A program made the position numbers and the translations under genes. A DNA stretch of 64,000 bases from Leptospira broomii serovar Hurstbridge str. 5399. GTDB taxonomy: Bacteria; Spirochaetota; Leptospiria; Leptospirales; Leptospiraceae. Shown here piece by piece: positions 47,683 to 56,858 of this stretch. The first letter of the stretch is position 1. Every line of letters begins with the position of its first letter. A model generated the notes under the pieces. It saw nothing but the letters and a program-made list of their open reading frames with translations, did no database searches and was not told the origin of the DNA. The DNA lies in the NCBI RefSeq assembly GCF_000243715.2, contig NZ_AHMO02000008.1, positions 793,001 to 857,000 on the forward strand, given 5' to 3'.

Positions 47683-48053
47683 GACCGAATCTTTTCGGAT
47701 TTCGTAAATCGAAATGGATTCGGAAAGTCCTTTCCATTTTCCTAATAGGAATTGCCATCCTGCCGCTCATCCTGTATCTGCTAATTTTATTTCGCTTAGT
47801 ACCGGGGGAATTGGCCCAGATACAGTCTAGGTTTGCCGCAAAGGAAGGATGCTCTTGTCTCTTTGTCGTCAAGGGCAACGATCAGTATTGCAAACGATAT
47901 GCGACCGTTTTTTATCCCCCCGACGAATGGAATAAAACCGAAAATTCTTTGAGCGTATCTTTCTTCATGACGAACGGACGATTCAAAGCAACCGCAAGAT
48001 TCCATGGATTTCCTGAGGGCTGTCGTCTAGTAACGGAAGGTGACTCGAAATAA
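47679..48053 (+). CDS. Anchored hypothetical protein with four cysteines
   Basis: The 124-residue product begins MRPNLFGFRKSKW, a strongly basic stretch. One long membrane helix (VLSIFLIGIAILPLILYLLI) follows and then a short extracytoplasmic domain with CSC, YCKRY and GC cysteines. Start overlaps the previous stop by four bases. It is probably an inner-membrane-anchored partner of the upstream hydrolase; that role is a guess from coupling only. Confidence 0.72.
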   Translation: MRPNLFGFRKSKWIRKVLSIFLIGIAILPLILYLLILFRLVPGELAQIQSRFAAKEGCSCLFVVKGNDQYCKRYATVFYPPDEWNKTENSLSVSFFMTNGRFKATARFHGFPEGCRLVTEGDSK

Positions 48054-48880
48054 ATTAAATTCGCATTCGAGTACGCTTGAATCTACTTTGATGATCCCGC
48101 CAAGGATGCGTCGGGCGCCAGTCCCGAGCGTTTAACGATCTCGAGTTTCATCTCTGGAAAACGGTGCGAAGGGATGAGGGTGACTGCCCGAACCCAAAGC
48201 AGCTTGGTCCTGCAAAGCAGGAGGCGGCCAAGTTTTGCGCGAATTCCACCGGTTACGAAAAAAATCGGAAAAATCATAACACCTTTTTCGACACTCTAAC
48301 CGAAATTCCGAATCCGAAATCGGAATCAGTACGGGTGATTCCTAACGATTTTCCGCGTCATACATACTATCAACGGTTAATGGTAAGCGACATGAAAATC
48401 ACACCAAATGCGAGGAAACCGAAAGCGATGATCTGGAAAAAAATGTTCGTCGCAGTTTGGAATAAATTACCTCACGGTTTTAGAATGAGGATCATCGGAG
48501 ATTCGCAATCCTCCGATCTTGAATTTTAAGAGCCGGATTGATTCAACCATATCCAATTCGGCAATTCCGGAAATTCAGAGCTAGGCCTCTTTGCAATTCT
48601 TTCGATTCTTATTTCCCCTCCACTAACTTCGTTTCATTTTCTGAATAGTTGAGAAAACTGTTCTAAGACTTTTTTAAATTATGCCATTTTGACGTAAAAT
48701 TTAGACGGACGATCTGAATCCAAAATCTACTAGTTCTTAATTCATCCCCCCATAACCTATGACTGGCCACTTAAATCGGGACCAGCTCGCCTTTCCCAAA
48801 ATTGCTTTTCGCGAACCTGAAGGCAAAGAAATTCTTTTCAGAACAACGGATCTAAATAAAATTCCCAAAGAGGAAATGGC
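48054..48880. other. Long gap without a convincing gene
   Basis: A hairpin CTTGG...GCAGGAGGCGGCCAAG sits near 48203-48232. A plus-strand frame at 48164-48529 has no ribosome site or domain. Opposite it, 48368-48472 encodes an anchor-like helix (IIAFGFLAFGVIFMSLTINR) that has no usable start codon and may be a gene remnant. The ribosome site of the next gene (AGAGGAAATGGC) ends the stretch. Confidence 0.4.
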
Positions 48881-50725
48881 ATGAAGTGTCGGATATCGAG
48901 TATCTATACTTTCGTTCTTTTTTCCAGTTTTCTGCCCGTCTTGGCGGAAGAGAAAATTGTGGAAGGAAAGCTTCTTCAATTCGGAAAACTCATCCACTCC
49001 GGGGAAGAATTTATACAAATCGAATCCAACGACCTCGGTCCCGAACTTTCAAAGTACCAACAGCATACCGTTCGCCTTTTATGTGAAATGAAGGAGCGGC
49101 ATTGCATGCCGTTGCGTTTCGATTTATCTCCCTTTGACGAAGATGCTGGCATTCATCCGTGGACTCTGAAGAAAATTCCTGACTATGTAAGTCGAAATCA
49201 ATATTCGATCAACCCGACAGTCACTCCCGATGGTCGATACTTATTCTGGACAGTATTTCGACCCCAAGGAAGACACGGGACTCAGAAAATTTGGTACGCG
49301 GAAAAGGACGAAAAAGGTTTCTGGAAAGACGGAAAGGAAATGCCCTACCCTTTAAATAACGATATGCCGTCCGCAGTATTGTCCGCTTTACCCGGCGGAA
49401 ACGAACTTTATGTTTTTGGAAGCTACGATGAAGAGGAACAAAGAAAAAAAATAGATGAAGAATTGGAATATAAAAGAAAGGAAATATATCAAGATATCGA
49501 CAATGACCCGAATATTTCCGCTAAACTCGATACGATAGAGAAGGAGCATCGGAAGAAAAGGGAGGCTTTGGCCAAACGCGTCCCTCTATATAAAAGCTTT
49601 CGCGAGAACGGTACTTGGTCAGTTCCCAAAATCATAGACTTTCCCGGCTTTTATAATAACTATCGAAAAAGTAGCAACCCTTCTCAAGAAGTTTTTGGCG
49701 GTTCCACATTATCTTCTTCCGGTAGGGTCATGATCTTCTCGGTTCAACGGGAAGATTCGGTCGGAAAACTCGATTTATACATTAGCTTTCAACAGGAAGA
49801 CGGAACTTATTCGTTTGGACAGAGTCTAGGAAGCTCGATCAATACCGAAAAAGAAGAGATGGCTCCCTTTCTTGCAAGCGACGATCGAACTCTTTATTTT
49901 TCCAGCGACGGTCATCAAGGAATCTCCATTTATGTGACTCGGAGAGTAGGGAGCGATTGGACTCAATGGACTAAGCCGATAGAAGTTTCCGAAAATTTGA
50001 AAGGCGTTAATTTTTTCTCCATCCCCGCAAATAGTAAATGGGCTTATGTCAGCAGAGACGGCAAACTATATATGGCGTATCTACCCAAAGATTTCCGTCC
50101 GAATTCGGTCGTCGTCGTAAACGGAAAAGTGTCTGATGAAAACGGAAATCCGATTTCCGCCGAAATACATTACGAATCCTTAACCAACTTCAAGGAACTA
50201 GGTATTGCAAAAAGCGATCCTAAAACCGGGTCTTTCAGCCTAGTACTCCCTTACGGCGAGAAATACGGATTCTATGCCAAGAAGGAAGGATTTCTTACCG
50301 TATCTAGAAATTTAAATTTAGGAAGTTCGTCCGATCAGGAAAAAGTCGCCGTCGAATTCATATTGCCTTCCATAGCGGTAGGCCGACAAATTCAGTTGAA
50401 TAATTTATTTTTCGAAACGAAAAAATTCGAAATTTCGAAAGAGTCCGAACCGGAACTAAATCGACTTGCCGAATTATTGAAATCAAATTCTAATTTAAAA
50501 ATTCTTGTGGAAGGGCATACCGACAACGTAGGCAAAAAAACGGATAACCAAACTCTCTCCGAAAATCGTGCGAACGCAATCGCAGAATATCTTAAAATGA
50601 AACACGGAATCACTGAAGATCGAGTGCAAATCAAAGGATATGGAGACTCGCAACCTATTTCGCCCAACGATACCCCGGAAGGTAGACAAAAAAATCGACG
50701 AGTCGTTTTTCAAATCGTAGAATAA
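48881..50725 (+). CDS. OmpA-family protein with PD40-like propeller
   Basis: The 614-residue protein has a signal peptide (cut near LAE). About residues 95-400 carry WD40-like/PD40 strands such as NPTVTPDGRYLFWTVF and MAPFLASDDRTLYFSSDG. A carboxypeptidase-regulatory-like Ig domain follows (about 405-490). The C-terminal OmpA domain has NLFFETKKFEI, VEGHTDNVG and LSENRANAIAEYL; Asp and Arg in it are the peptidoglycan-binding residues. It is an envelope protein bridging outer membrane or periplasm to the wall. AGAGGAA lies about seven bases before the ATG. It is a single gene. Confidence 0.92.
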   Translation: MKCRISSIYTFVLFSSFLPVLAEEKIVEGKLLQFGKLIHSGEEFIQIESNDLGPELSKYQQHTVRLLCEMKERHCMPLRFDLSPFDEDAGIHPWTLKKIPDYVSRNQYSINPTVTPDGRYLFWTVFRPQGRHGTQKIWYAEKDEKGFWKDGKEMPYPLNNDMPSAVLSALPGGNELYVFGSYDEEEQRKKIDEELEYKRKEIYQDIDNDPNISAKLDTIEKEHRKKREALAKRVPLYKSFRENGTWSVPKIIDFPGFYNNYRKSSNPSQEVFGGSTLSSSGRVMIFSVQREDSVGKLDLYISFQQEDGTYSFGQSLGSSINTEKEEMAPFLASDDRTLYFSSDGHQGISIYVTRRVGSDWTQWTKPIEVSENLKGVNFFSIPANSKWAYVSRDGKLYMAYLPKDFRPNSVVVVNGKVSDENGNPISAEIHYESLTNFKELGIAKSDPKTGSFSLVLPYGEKYGFYAKKEGFLTVSRNLNLGSSSDQEKVAVEFILPSIAVGRQIQLNNLFFETKKFEISKESEPELNRLAELLKSNSNLKILVEGHTDNVGKKTDNQTLSENRANAIAEYLKMKHGITEDRVQIKGYGDSQPISPNDTPEGRQKNRRVVFQIVE

Positions 50726-50911
50726 TCGATACCATCTAAATCGACTGGCGGTCCGATTCAATGATAAGACCACATAACGTAACTTTTCCTTTAAACCGGA
50801 TCCGAATCGAAAGATATTTTCAGAAGATTTTACCCTATTTCAATTAAGCAAATCTTTCGGGAATTCGCTTAAGCTAGGCATAAAGGCGCGATAAGCAAAC
50901 CTACAGAAATC

Positions 50912-51730
50912 CTACTCGTTTAGTAGAAACTTATTAAATTCTTCTTCCGAAAACCGATAAGGCCTCTTTGAGTGGAGATTCATAAAAAGACCGTAAAAAT
51001 TTCCGCGACATACATGGACTTTGCCGTTTTCCCTAAAAATATTCTGAACGATAACTAATCGATTCTTTTCACCTCTTTCAAATCTAGTTCGAACGGAAAT
51101 CGTTTCGGGAAAATGAAGAGAATCGAAATACTCAATGGTTGCCTTATAAATTACCGGTCCAATCCCATCTTTATTCATTTTATTTAAATCGATTCCTACC
51201 TTCCAGAAAGACTTAATTCTCGCATCGTCAAAATAATACTGCAAAGCGGAAAGAAATGGATGATTTTCAGGACTCATGTCCGTCCATCGAATATCGATAC
51301 TATGATCGAAGTATTTAATCGCTTCCGACCCGTAGGATTGGCGTTCCCGTTCCGAACTTACGGATCTGAATCTAGCGATTGCCACTAACGCATTGTCGGA
51401 TAGTCTGTACATCTCCTGGATGATCTCAAATTCGTCCGTCTTGAATTCCGGTGAAAAGGTTATGATTCTTGCGGAATTAGGATATCTTAGTTCGGCTTTA
51501 TATTCAAGAGAAACGAATGCGAAAGCAGACGGAAGCTCGGACGATCCCGTTTTTGAAAATCGATCTTCATCCGATTCTGAAAATGCCACAGTACGCGCTT
51601 CCTCGAAATAGCTTTGGTATGTTCCGTTGTTTACATGCCCGTTTACGTCCAGATCTACTCGACGAACCTGAACATCAAACGTATGAGTGCGTAGATTGTC
51701 TGTTTCTCGCTGAATTTCTAGGGTTTCCAT
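50912..51730 (-). CDS. Double-hotdog acyl thioesterase
   Basis: The 272-residue protein contains two hotdog domains. The first has VRRVDLDVNGHVNNGTYQSYFEEAR, here seen as RRVDLDVNGHVNNGTYQSYF, with the catalytic-type Asp/Asn; the second has VIYKATIEYFDSLHFPETIS. It resembles acyl-ACP/acyl-CoA thioesterases of the FatA type. It is divergent from a TetR gene, and the 105-base gap holds large palindromes, so it is the probable main target of that repressor. The likely substrate is a long-chain or modified acyl-CoA. Confidence 0.88.
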   Translation of the reverse strand: METLEIQRETDNLRTHTFDVQVRRVDLDVNGHVNNGTYQSYFEEARTVAFSESDEDRFSKTGSSELPSAFAFVSLEYKAELRYPNSARIITFSPEFKTDEFEIIQEMYRLSDNALVAIARFRSVSSERERQSYGSEAIKYFDHSIDIRWTDMSPENHPFLSALQYYFDDARIKSFWKVGIDLNKMNKDGIGPVIYKATIEYFDSLHFPETISVRTRFERGEKNRLVIVQNIFRENGKVHVCRGNFYGLFMNLHSKRPYRFSEEEFNKFLLNE

Positions 51731-51747
51731 AAATGCCTCCGATCCAA

Positions 51748-51765
51748 GTAGACCGACCTGTCTAC
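51748..51765. promoter_or_regulatory. Operator 1, TAGAC-type inverted repeat
   Basis: GTAGAC-CGACCT-GTCTAC. It is similar in form to the NemR/YxaF-class TetR sites of the TAGAC...GTCTA type. It sits just upstream of the thioesterase start. Confidence 0.75.
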
Positions 51766-51773
51766 CCTTGAGG

Positions 51774-51819
51774 AGAATATAAAACAGGTAGACAAATTTG
51801 TCTACCTGTTTTATATTCT
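51774..51819. promoter_or_regulatory. Operator 2, perfect 46-bp palindrome
   Basis: The centre is GGTAGACAAATTTGTCTACC, flanked by AAAACA/TGTTTT and then AGAATAT/ATATTCT. Every base from 51774 to 51819 pairs with its mirror position. The TAGAC/GTCTA half-sites repeat those of operator 1. Location between divergent genes identifies it as the main regulator site. Confidence 0.88.
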
Positions 51820-51835
51820 AGTTAGGAAATTTCAT

Positions 51836-52459
51836 ATGCATGATAAAACGAACTCGTCCTCCCCGCCTTCGACCGATAGTTCGGCGCGAGACAGAATTAT
51901 ATCGGCGGCTTTGCGACTTTTCTATGCAAAGGGATATCCTAATACCGGAATCAATGAAATTCTAGAAACTGCGGGTTCTTTCAAGAAAACTCTATATATC
52001 CACTTCCCCTCCAAAAGGGATTTGGGAAAGTCATACCTGTCTCTTCAGGAAGCTTCGATTCTTGCCCTTATCGAAAGAATTATGAGGAGGGAGAAAGTAT
52101 ATTCAAAATTTATTAAATCTTGGATTCGAGTCGTAAAGCGTGGAATTAAGTCCCACTACCAATTCGGCTGTCCGATTGCAAACTTTGCCAATCAAACTCA
52201 CGAAGACGATGAATTTAGACGCTTAACAACCGACTTTATCCGTCGATGGCAGAAGCTTTTCGAAAATTACCTGTCGGAAATAGGGATTCAAAAGAAGAAA
52301 AAGGCAACGCTCGAACAAATACGCGAGACGGCCGAAGCCATCCTATTGTACTACCAAGGAGCGATGCAATTATACGGAATGAGCGGCGACATGAAATACC
52401 TGAACAGATTGGAAAAGGAACTTTTAAAACTCGAAAATGATTTAGGTTCGTTTGCCTAA
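51836..52459 (+). CDS. TetR-family regulator, LmrA/YxaF-NemR-like
   Basis: The 207-residue protein has an N-terminal helix-turn-helix (about 20-64, ALRLFYAKGYPNTGINEILE and FKKTLYIHFPSKRDL). The ligand domain starts with the family mark GCPIANFANQ, where Cys112 corresponds in place to the reactive cysteine region of NemR-type sensors. It is divergent from the thioesterase and separated by two inverted repeats with the same half-site, so autoregulation plus control of the thioesterase is likely. Its last 18 bases overlap the end of the convergent MarR gene. Confidence 0.93.
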   Translation: MHDKTNSSSPPSTDSSARDRIISAALRLFYAKGYPNTGINEILETAGSFKKTLYIHFPSKRDLGKSYLSLQEASILALIERIMRREKVYSKFIKSWIRVVKRGIKSHYQFGCPIANFANQTHEDDEFRRLTTDFIRRWQKLFENYLSEIGIQKKKKATLEQIRETAEAILLYYQGAMQLYGMSGDMKYLNRLEKELLKLENDLGSFA

Positions 52460-52927
52460 TTTCAATTTTTTGACTTGATCCATCTGCTCGAATTGAGCCG
52501 CTCTAGATTCGATGAGGAATTGTTGAATAACTTTCAATTCGTCAACGGTGTACTTTGAAAGCAGCCTTTTACCCACTTCAAAAAACGGACCCCATATCAT
52601 TCCGACATTATTTTCGCCCTTTTTCGTTGGTTCCAAAAGAACTCCCCGTCTATCGTTCGGATCCGGTACTCTTTTGGCGTAACCAGCCTTCTCAATCCTA
52701 TCTAAGGCTGTGGTCATCGCACCTCGAGTCAGACCTGTGATTCTTGCAATCTCACTGGCTGAAACCGATCCGTTCTTAAAGATAATCGATAGGCATTTTA
52801 AATCCGTCCGATTCAATCCTAGAACTTCCGCAGCTGCGTCGTCAAACGCCTCCGTTGCTTCCTGAAACAGCTGAACGGCCTGCCCGATTGCCTGAATGTA
52901 TTCGTTTTTACCCATTTCTCGATTCAT
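52442..52927 (-). CDS. MarR-family regulator
   Basis: The 161-residue protein has the MarR winged helix: SASEIARITGLTRGAMTTAL, then the wing KRVPDPNDRRGVLLEPTKKG. Flanking helices form the dimer interface. Start ATG 52927, with a second ATG four codons later. It is convergent with tetR. On its 5' side lies a 13-bp-arm inverted repeat and the small membrane-protein gene, a likely target. Ligand unknown. Confidence 0.93.
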   Translation of the reverse strand: MNREMGKNEYIQAIGQAVQLFQEATEAFDDAAAEVLGLNRTDLKCLSIIFKNGSVSASEIARITGLTRGAMTTALDRIEKAGYAKRVPDPNDRRGVLLEPTKKGENNVGMIWGPFFEVGKRLLSKYTVDELKVIQQFLIESRAAQFEQMDQVKKLKLGKRT

Positions 52928-53094
52928 CGCACTTCAACGATAATATTCCTCATTAAGACGGCTGCACGTAAGTTTTCTCAACCCTTTATTTTTTAAGGAG
53001 AAATGTCGCTTCGATTTATTGCCTCTCTCGATTCACAAAATCCGTAAATCTTAATAAAAAACAGTTGACCTCATTTCGAAATATGTTTGATTTT

Positions 53095-53137
53095 GATATA
53101 GTTAGATTTTATTACTATTTATATATCTAACTATATC
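53095..53137. promoter_or_regulatory. MarR-type operator, 13-bp inverted repeat
   Basis: GATATAGTTAGAT (53095-53107) and ATCTAACTATATC (53125-53137) are perfect mirror arms separated by 17 AT-rich bases. TTGACC at 53065-53070 may be a plus-strand -35 box, and TTGATA inside the right arm may serve the minus-strand marR promoter. Confidence 0.7.
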
Positions 53138-53219
53138 AAGCAAGCGCCCAGAGGGAATGTTTTAGTTCTCAATCTATCAATAAGAACTAAAAATACGATG
53201 AATGCCAAAGGAGGTAACA

Positions 53220-53414
53220 ATGATGGAAGAAAGTGATGAAATGAAATACGCCGAGATGTTCAGCAAATGGTATAGCTGGGGATCGCCGGTCGGCATTGGA
53301 ATTTTCTTTATAAGCTTAGCGATTTCAGCCCTTCTGATTTGCACAGCCGTCAAGAAGCTGCTGGAAATCGGAGTGAAAGGATCGGAAATCGAATTGCAGA
53401 TAAAAAAAGAATAA
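53220..53414 (+). CDS. Small single-helix membrane protein, likely MarR-controlled
   Basis: A strong ribosome site AAAGGAGGTAAC (53207-53218) selects the ATG at 53220 or 53223; an earlier ATG at 53202 lies before it. The 64-residue product has an acidic N-terminus, one helix (GIGIFFISLAISALLICTAV) and a short charged tail (LEIGVKGSEIELQIKKE). No family was recognised. It is the only gene downstream of the 53095-53137 operator on this strand. Confidence 0.75.
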   Translation: MMEESDEMKYAEMFSKWYSWGSPVGIGIFFISLAISALLICTAVKKLLEIGVKGSEIELQIKKE

Positions 53415-53502
53415 TGTGATACCCCTGATTCAAACAAAGTCGGTTCTCGACTCTTTCAAAGCCGATTACCGACAAAACGTTCTAAATCGGATTTGGCCGG
53501 GA

Positions 53503-54201
53503 TTAGTGTTGCTCGTTTGTTTTATTCTTAAAATAGAATGGAAGATAAAGAATACAAAACAGCACCGAACCGATGAGTTGCATATTGATCAGATAAATAG
53601 GCCAGACTCCCAAATGATCGATCAAAGATGGAGAGTTCGGCTTTTCCATTAGATAACCGTAATTTGCCCTAAACAAAAAGTCGATTATAAGGGCGGAGAG
53701 AAAATATAGTTGTGAAAGAAGGATTACCCGAGGAACCGCCCATTTCCTTGGATATAGCTTTAGACCGAATACGGCGTACAATGCCCCGATAACTAATCCG
53801 GAATGCGCGATAAAAAATATAAAAAAATAAAGATGCGGAAACGATACCCGTAAATCGGGGGTGACAACTCCGTTGATCGACCCTGCTAAGACCCAAAAAT
53901 AAGAAAGTTCGGCCATCATTCTGTTCCGAGTAAACAATGCTACGCAAGTAACGAATAGTGACCAATCACAAAATTCCATGGGAAGATCATATCGAATTTC
54001 CCAATAACCCAAGCTGATTCTGTAAGCTATATAGACAGCGTAATTAAGGAGCAGAATCGAAGCGATTAACCGCCCTAGCCTCTTCGGAACCGAGCTATTA
54101 GAGTATCTCCTCGCGACGTAAATCAAAAATGCCAAAGAAAGAAAAGTTCCAAATAAGATAAAAATATGTAAGATCGACCAATGTTCGAAATGGGATTCCA
54201 A
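53503..54201 (-). CDS. TIGR02206/YwaF-type integral membrane protein
   Basis: The 232-residue protein has six to seven helices. Segments such as LPMEFCDWSLFVTCVALFTR, NGVVTPDLRVSFPH and YLMEKPNSPSLIDHLGVWP match the TIGR02206 family (YwaF of Bacillus), whose function is unknown. It is convergent with the small membrane-protein gene and divergent from the helicase fragment. Confidence 0.85.
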   Translation of the reverse strand: MESHFEHWSILHIFILFGTFLSLAFLIYVARRYSNSSVPKRLGRLIASILLLNYAVYIAYRISLGYWEIRYDLPMEFCDWSLFVTCVALFTRNRMMAELSYFWVLAGSINGVVTPDLRVSFPHLYFFIFFIAHSGLVIGALYAVFGLKLYPRKWAVPRVILLSQLYFLSALIIDFLFRANYGYLMEKPNSPSLIDHLGVWPIYLINMQLIGSVLFCILYLPFYFKNKTNEQH

Positions 54202-54371
54202 GGCTTCGTCCTAAGTTATATTTTTCTAATTATCCATGCTTATTGTCACATCGCGAAATCTATTATATCCGTTTTGTTCCATAGATTTCAAAAAGAGAAC
54301 TCGAGCAGGATTTATTCCCTCAAAAGAAAATCCGATACGCATAAGCGTAAAATGTCTACCCGTATATTCGG

Positions 54372-55151
54372 ATGCAAAGATCAAAATTCAATCCCGCTCA
54401 AGAAGAGATTATAAATGATTCCTCTCAATACATTCAAGTAATAGCCGCGGCAGGATCCGGAAAAACCAGCACGATGGTCGGCTTTGTAGAAAGGTGTATT
54501 TCGGACGGAACGGCTCCCCAAGAAATTCTTGTACTTAGCTTTACGAGAAAAGCTGCCGGGGAAATCAAACACAGAATCCAGATCAATACAGGACAAAAAG
54601 GAGTTCGAGTTCATACGTTTCACTCTTTTTGTTTTCAGTCTTTGGCCCGGCATCACCCGGATTTTCAAAGACGTATGCCTGGAATCTTACTACCGTCCGA
54701 ACGTAACGGATTTTTTCGAAACTGGTTTCGGAAAGATCCCTCTTTGATCGGCGGAATTCCTTACGAGCTACTTACTAATGTCTCGGTGCTTCCGGAGGAA
54801 TTTCCAAAAGATTGGTTACCGATATTACGGGAGGAATATGCGAAGTTCAAGAAAGATCAGGGAAAAATGGATTTCGACGATCTTGTCGCAATATTTCTGC
54901 AAGCTTTAGAAGAGAGAGAAGCTTGGACTGAAACTCCTAGATCCTCTCTCAAAAAAATATTGGTGGACGAATTTCAAGATACCAATAATGAACAGCTAGC
55001 TTTCGTAAAGCTTTTGTCGGACAGCGCTTCAATTTTAGTCGTGATCTACTACTTACATTTCGCAGTAATTTTAGATTTTTACTATTTAATTTCTCTAAAC
55101 CATATACCCGAATTCCCTTTAAAGCAGAATATTCATTTAAATATAATATAG
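54372..55151 (+). pseudogene. UvrD/Rep-like helicase gene, truncated by an insertion
   Basis: Residues 1-222 are the N-terminal part of a superfamily 1A helicase: PAQEEIINDSSQ (Q motif), Walker A AAAGSGKTSTMV, motif Ia VLSFTRKAAGEIK, TFHSFCFQSL and Walker B VDEFQDTNNEQ. At ILVV, where helicases continue with GDD.QSIYGFRG, the frame changes to unrelated IYYLHFAVILDFYYL. That point (about 55036-55041) is the junction with inserted DNA. The remaining 400 or so residues are not found after the inserted element in this window, so a simple insertion cannot explain the loss. Confidence 0.9.
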
Positions 55152-56430
55152 AATTTGATGGCTTAAAATAACTGTAAGAAGCTAAAAATGAATACTTGAT
55201 AGATCTTTGATTTCCTTCGGCGCACTGGTTATTTACCCCTGCCTCTGTAGACCATCTATTTCTACCCCAAACATTCCTTTTACTATCGACCGCTCTTAAA
55301 GAATGATTCACCTGGCGATAGTTAACATTATTTCTTTCTAAATAGGGAAAACCTTCATCACCAAAAGTAACTGTATTCTTAGGTAAATAATCTAAGAAAG
55401 GCTGTACAGTTCTCTGTTTTTGATCTGGAATAGAATCGAATATTACTGGACCACCTTTAATAGCTTGGGTTAATGCTAAGGTCCCGATCTGATAAACTCC
55501 CTTTTGTTTTGCTACGGCATCTGACAAATAGATACTTGCTGTTTGACCTTTATGCTTAAATCTTTTCCGAAAACCATTGGCTCTTTGACTAGCAGAAAAC
55601 AAAGCAAGTGTATCAATGCTTACTACTGGCTTACCTTCGATAAAAGGTCTTAAATCGCCATTTTCTGGCAAATTTTTACCTCTCCAAGCTTTCTTAATAT
55701 CTTTAACCATCTCATCTTTAATTGATGGTATAAGATCACTTAAAAATACCTGTAGTCTCCTCTTTAATAGAGTTGAGGTTCTACTAGAAATCCCTAACCT
55801 ACGTTGTATCTCCGACGCAGATAATCCTAATGGAAATCTATGAATCGCTTCTAATAATACATAGCTGAAGGTCCACAATGGAATTTTTAAATGCTCTAAG
55901 GGTGTCCCAGAAGTCCTAGAAATCTGATACTTGCATTTTGGGCATCGAATTACATTCTCCCTCGTAGAAACATCTTTAGAAAGAGAAACATTACAGCTAG
56001 GACAATCTTTAGGATACAGATTTCTAAGAAGCGATTTCGTTAGTTCTGTATGGTAGAAAATATTGATATGAGGAAATTTACTGTTGAAGCGAGTTTTTGC
56101 TGAAGGTTTTAGTTGCTTAACAGTACTACTGCGACGCGAGTCGGAGGTTACGACTAATCCATTCTCACCTGAAACAGTAGGCAAATTATCAGTGCCCAGC
56201 ACTTTCCGTAGGAAGGTGTGGGTGCTGGCATTTTGCGATTTGTGAAAGGTGATGAAGGGATATCCACTTAATGTAACTGCCATTTGGAGCGATTTTAGCG
56301 AAAATAGCCGAAGTATACTACTAATTTTTAACCCTTTCTGAGAATTTTCGAGATTGTCTACAAAGATGCTTCTAGATGATTTTCTAATCCAATTTTTCTT
56401 AGCCCTAAAGGCTATCTTCGGGAATCGCAT
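54949..56430 (-). CDS. IS1595/ISXO2-type transposase
   Basis: The reading frame has 493 residues. The family core starts near residue 130 with a zinc ribbon (CPSCNVSLSKD, IRCPKCKYQISRTSGTPLEH). A helix-turn-helix-like stretch (LGLSASEIQRRLGISSRTST) and the DDE region (VVSIDTLALFSA, TFGDEGFPYL, and the final WSTEAGVNNQCAEGNQRSIK and ILYLNEYSALKGIRVYG) follow. The first 100 residues are atypical and may be outside the true protein. The last 25 codons run over the junction into the helicase gene in antisense, so the native stop was lost or never present. Confidence 0.88.
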   Translation of the reverse strand: MRFPKIAFRAKKNWIRKSSRSIFVDNLENSQKGLKISSILRLFSLKSLQMAVTLSGYPFITFHKSQNASTHTFLRKVLGTDNLPTVSGENGLVVTSDSRRSSTVKQLKPSAKTRFNSKFPHINIFYHTELTKSLLRNLYPKDCPSCNVSLSKDVSTRENVIRCPKCKYQISRTSGTPLEHLKIPLWTFSYVLLEAIHRFPLGLSASEIQRRLGISSRTSTLLKRRLQVFLSDLIPSIKDEMVKDIKKAWRGKNLPENGDLRPFIEGKPVVSIDTLALFSASQRANGFRKRFKHKGQTASIYLSDAVAKQKGVYQIGTLALTQAIKGGPVIFDSIPDQKQRTVQPFLDYLPKNTVTFGDEGFPYLERNNVNYRQVNHSLRAVDSKRNVWGRNRWSTEAGVNNQCAEGNQRSIKYSFLASYSYFKPSNSILYLNEYSALKGIRVYGLEKLNSKNLKLLRNVSSRSRLKLKRCPTKALRKLAVHYWYLEIRPPIFF

Positions 56431-56470
56431 TGTTTCTTTCAGAACTAAATCCTGTAATTTGATAACTCGC
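55041..56470 (-). mobile_element. IS1595-family insertion element (ends not defined)
   Basis: The left limit is set by the break in the helicase frame near 55041. The right limit is only approximate, past the transposase start at 56430. I could not find matching terminal inverted repeats or a target duplication by eye. A short hairpin with CCAGCAC/GTGCTGG arms lies at about 56198-56237 inside the 5' part of the transposase frame. Confidence 0.6.
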
Positions 56471-56485
56471 TTTAAATGGATCTAA

Positions 56486-56680
56486 TTACAGTATTTCGTA
56501 GTCATCAATTTCTCTCAACAGGCTATCGATATCCCTAGATATCTCATTTAATTCCCAGAGAGATCGCTTATACTCATTTAGGTCTATGATTTGAGTCTTA
56601 TACTTTTTATTTTCTGCAAGGTTACCGGGAAATCCCCTACGTAATTTATATCCAGCTAATGAAATGATTTTGGATTTCAT
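56486..56680 (-). CDS. Small hypothetical protein upstream of the transposase
   Basis: A 64-residue product with a strong ribosome site (GCAGGAGGATTC, about seven bases before the ATG at 56680). It begins MKSKIISLAGYKLRRGF and ends in a heptad-like acidic helix (LNEISRDIDSLLREIDDYE). It lies 55 bases before the transposase frame on the same strand, so it may be a passenger or part of the mobile element. No family recognised. Confidence 0.6.
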   Translation of the reverse strand: MKSKIISLAGYKLRRGFPGNLAENKKYKTQIIDLNEYKRSLWELNEISRDIDSLLREIDDYEIL

Positions 56681-56858
56681 TTTTGAATCCTCCTGCTATT
56701 TCCGGGTCCCGAAAGATATCTAGTGCAGATATAAAATTGAATATTTTCTCCAAAAATTATCCAGCCTCTCCTTAAGTTTGGTTCTGTTGCGAGACTCCCC
56801 TGGAATCGCTATTCCGGGCCTTGGCTCTTTAGATTTACTAAATTTTTTGAATCGCCTC

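Noticed and set aside
48368..48472. Minus-strand segment encoding a convincing membrane helix
   Set aside because: No ATG, GTG or TTG at its beginning and a stop just before; at most a gene remnant.
48164..48529. 121-codon plus-strand frame
   Set aside because: No ribosome site or domain; partly made of a hairpin passage.
56780..56790. GGTTCTGTTGC, resembling the ends of IS6-family elements
   Set aside because: Only 11 bases match and no partner end or transposase was found.
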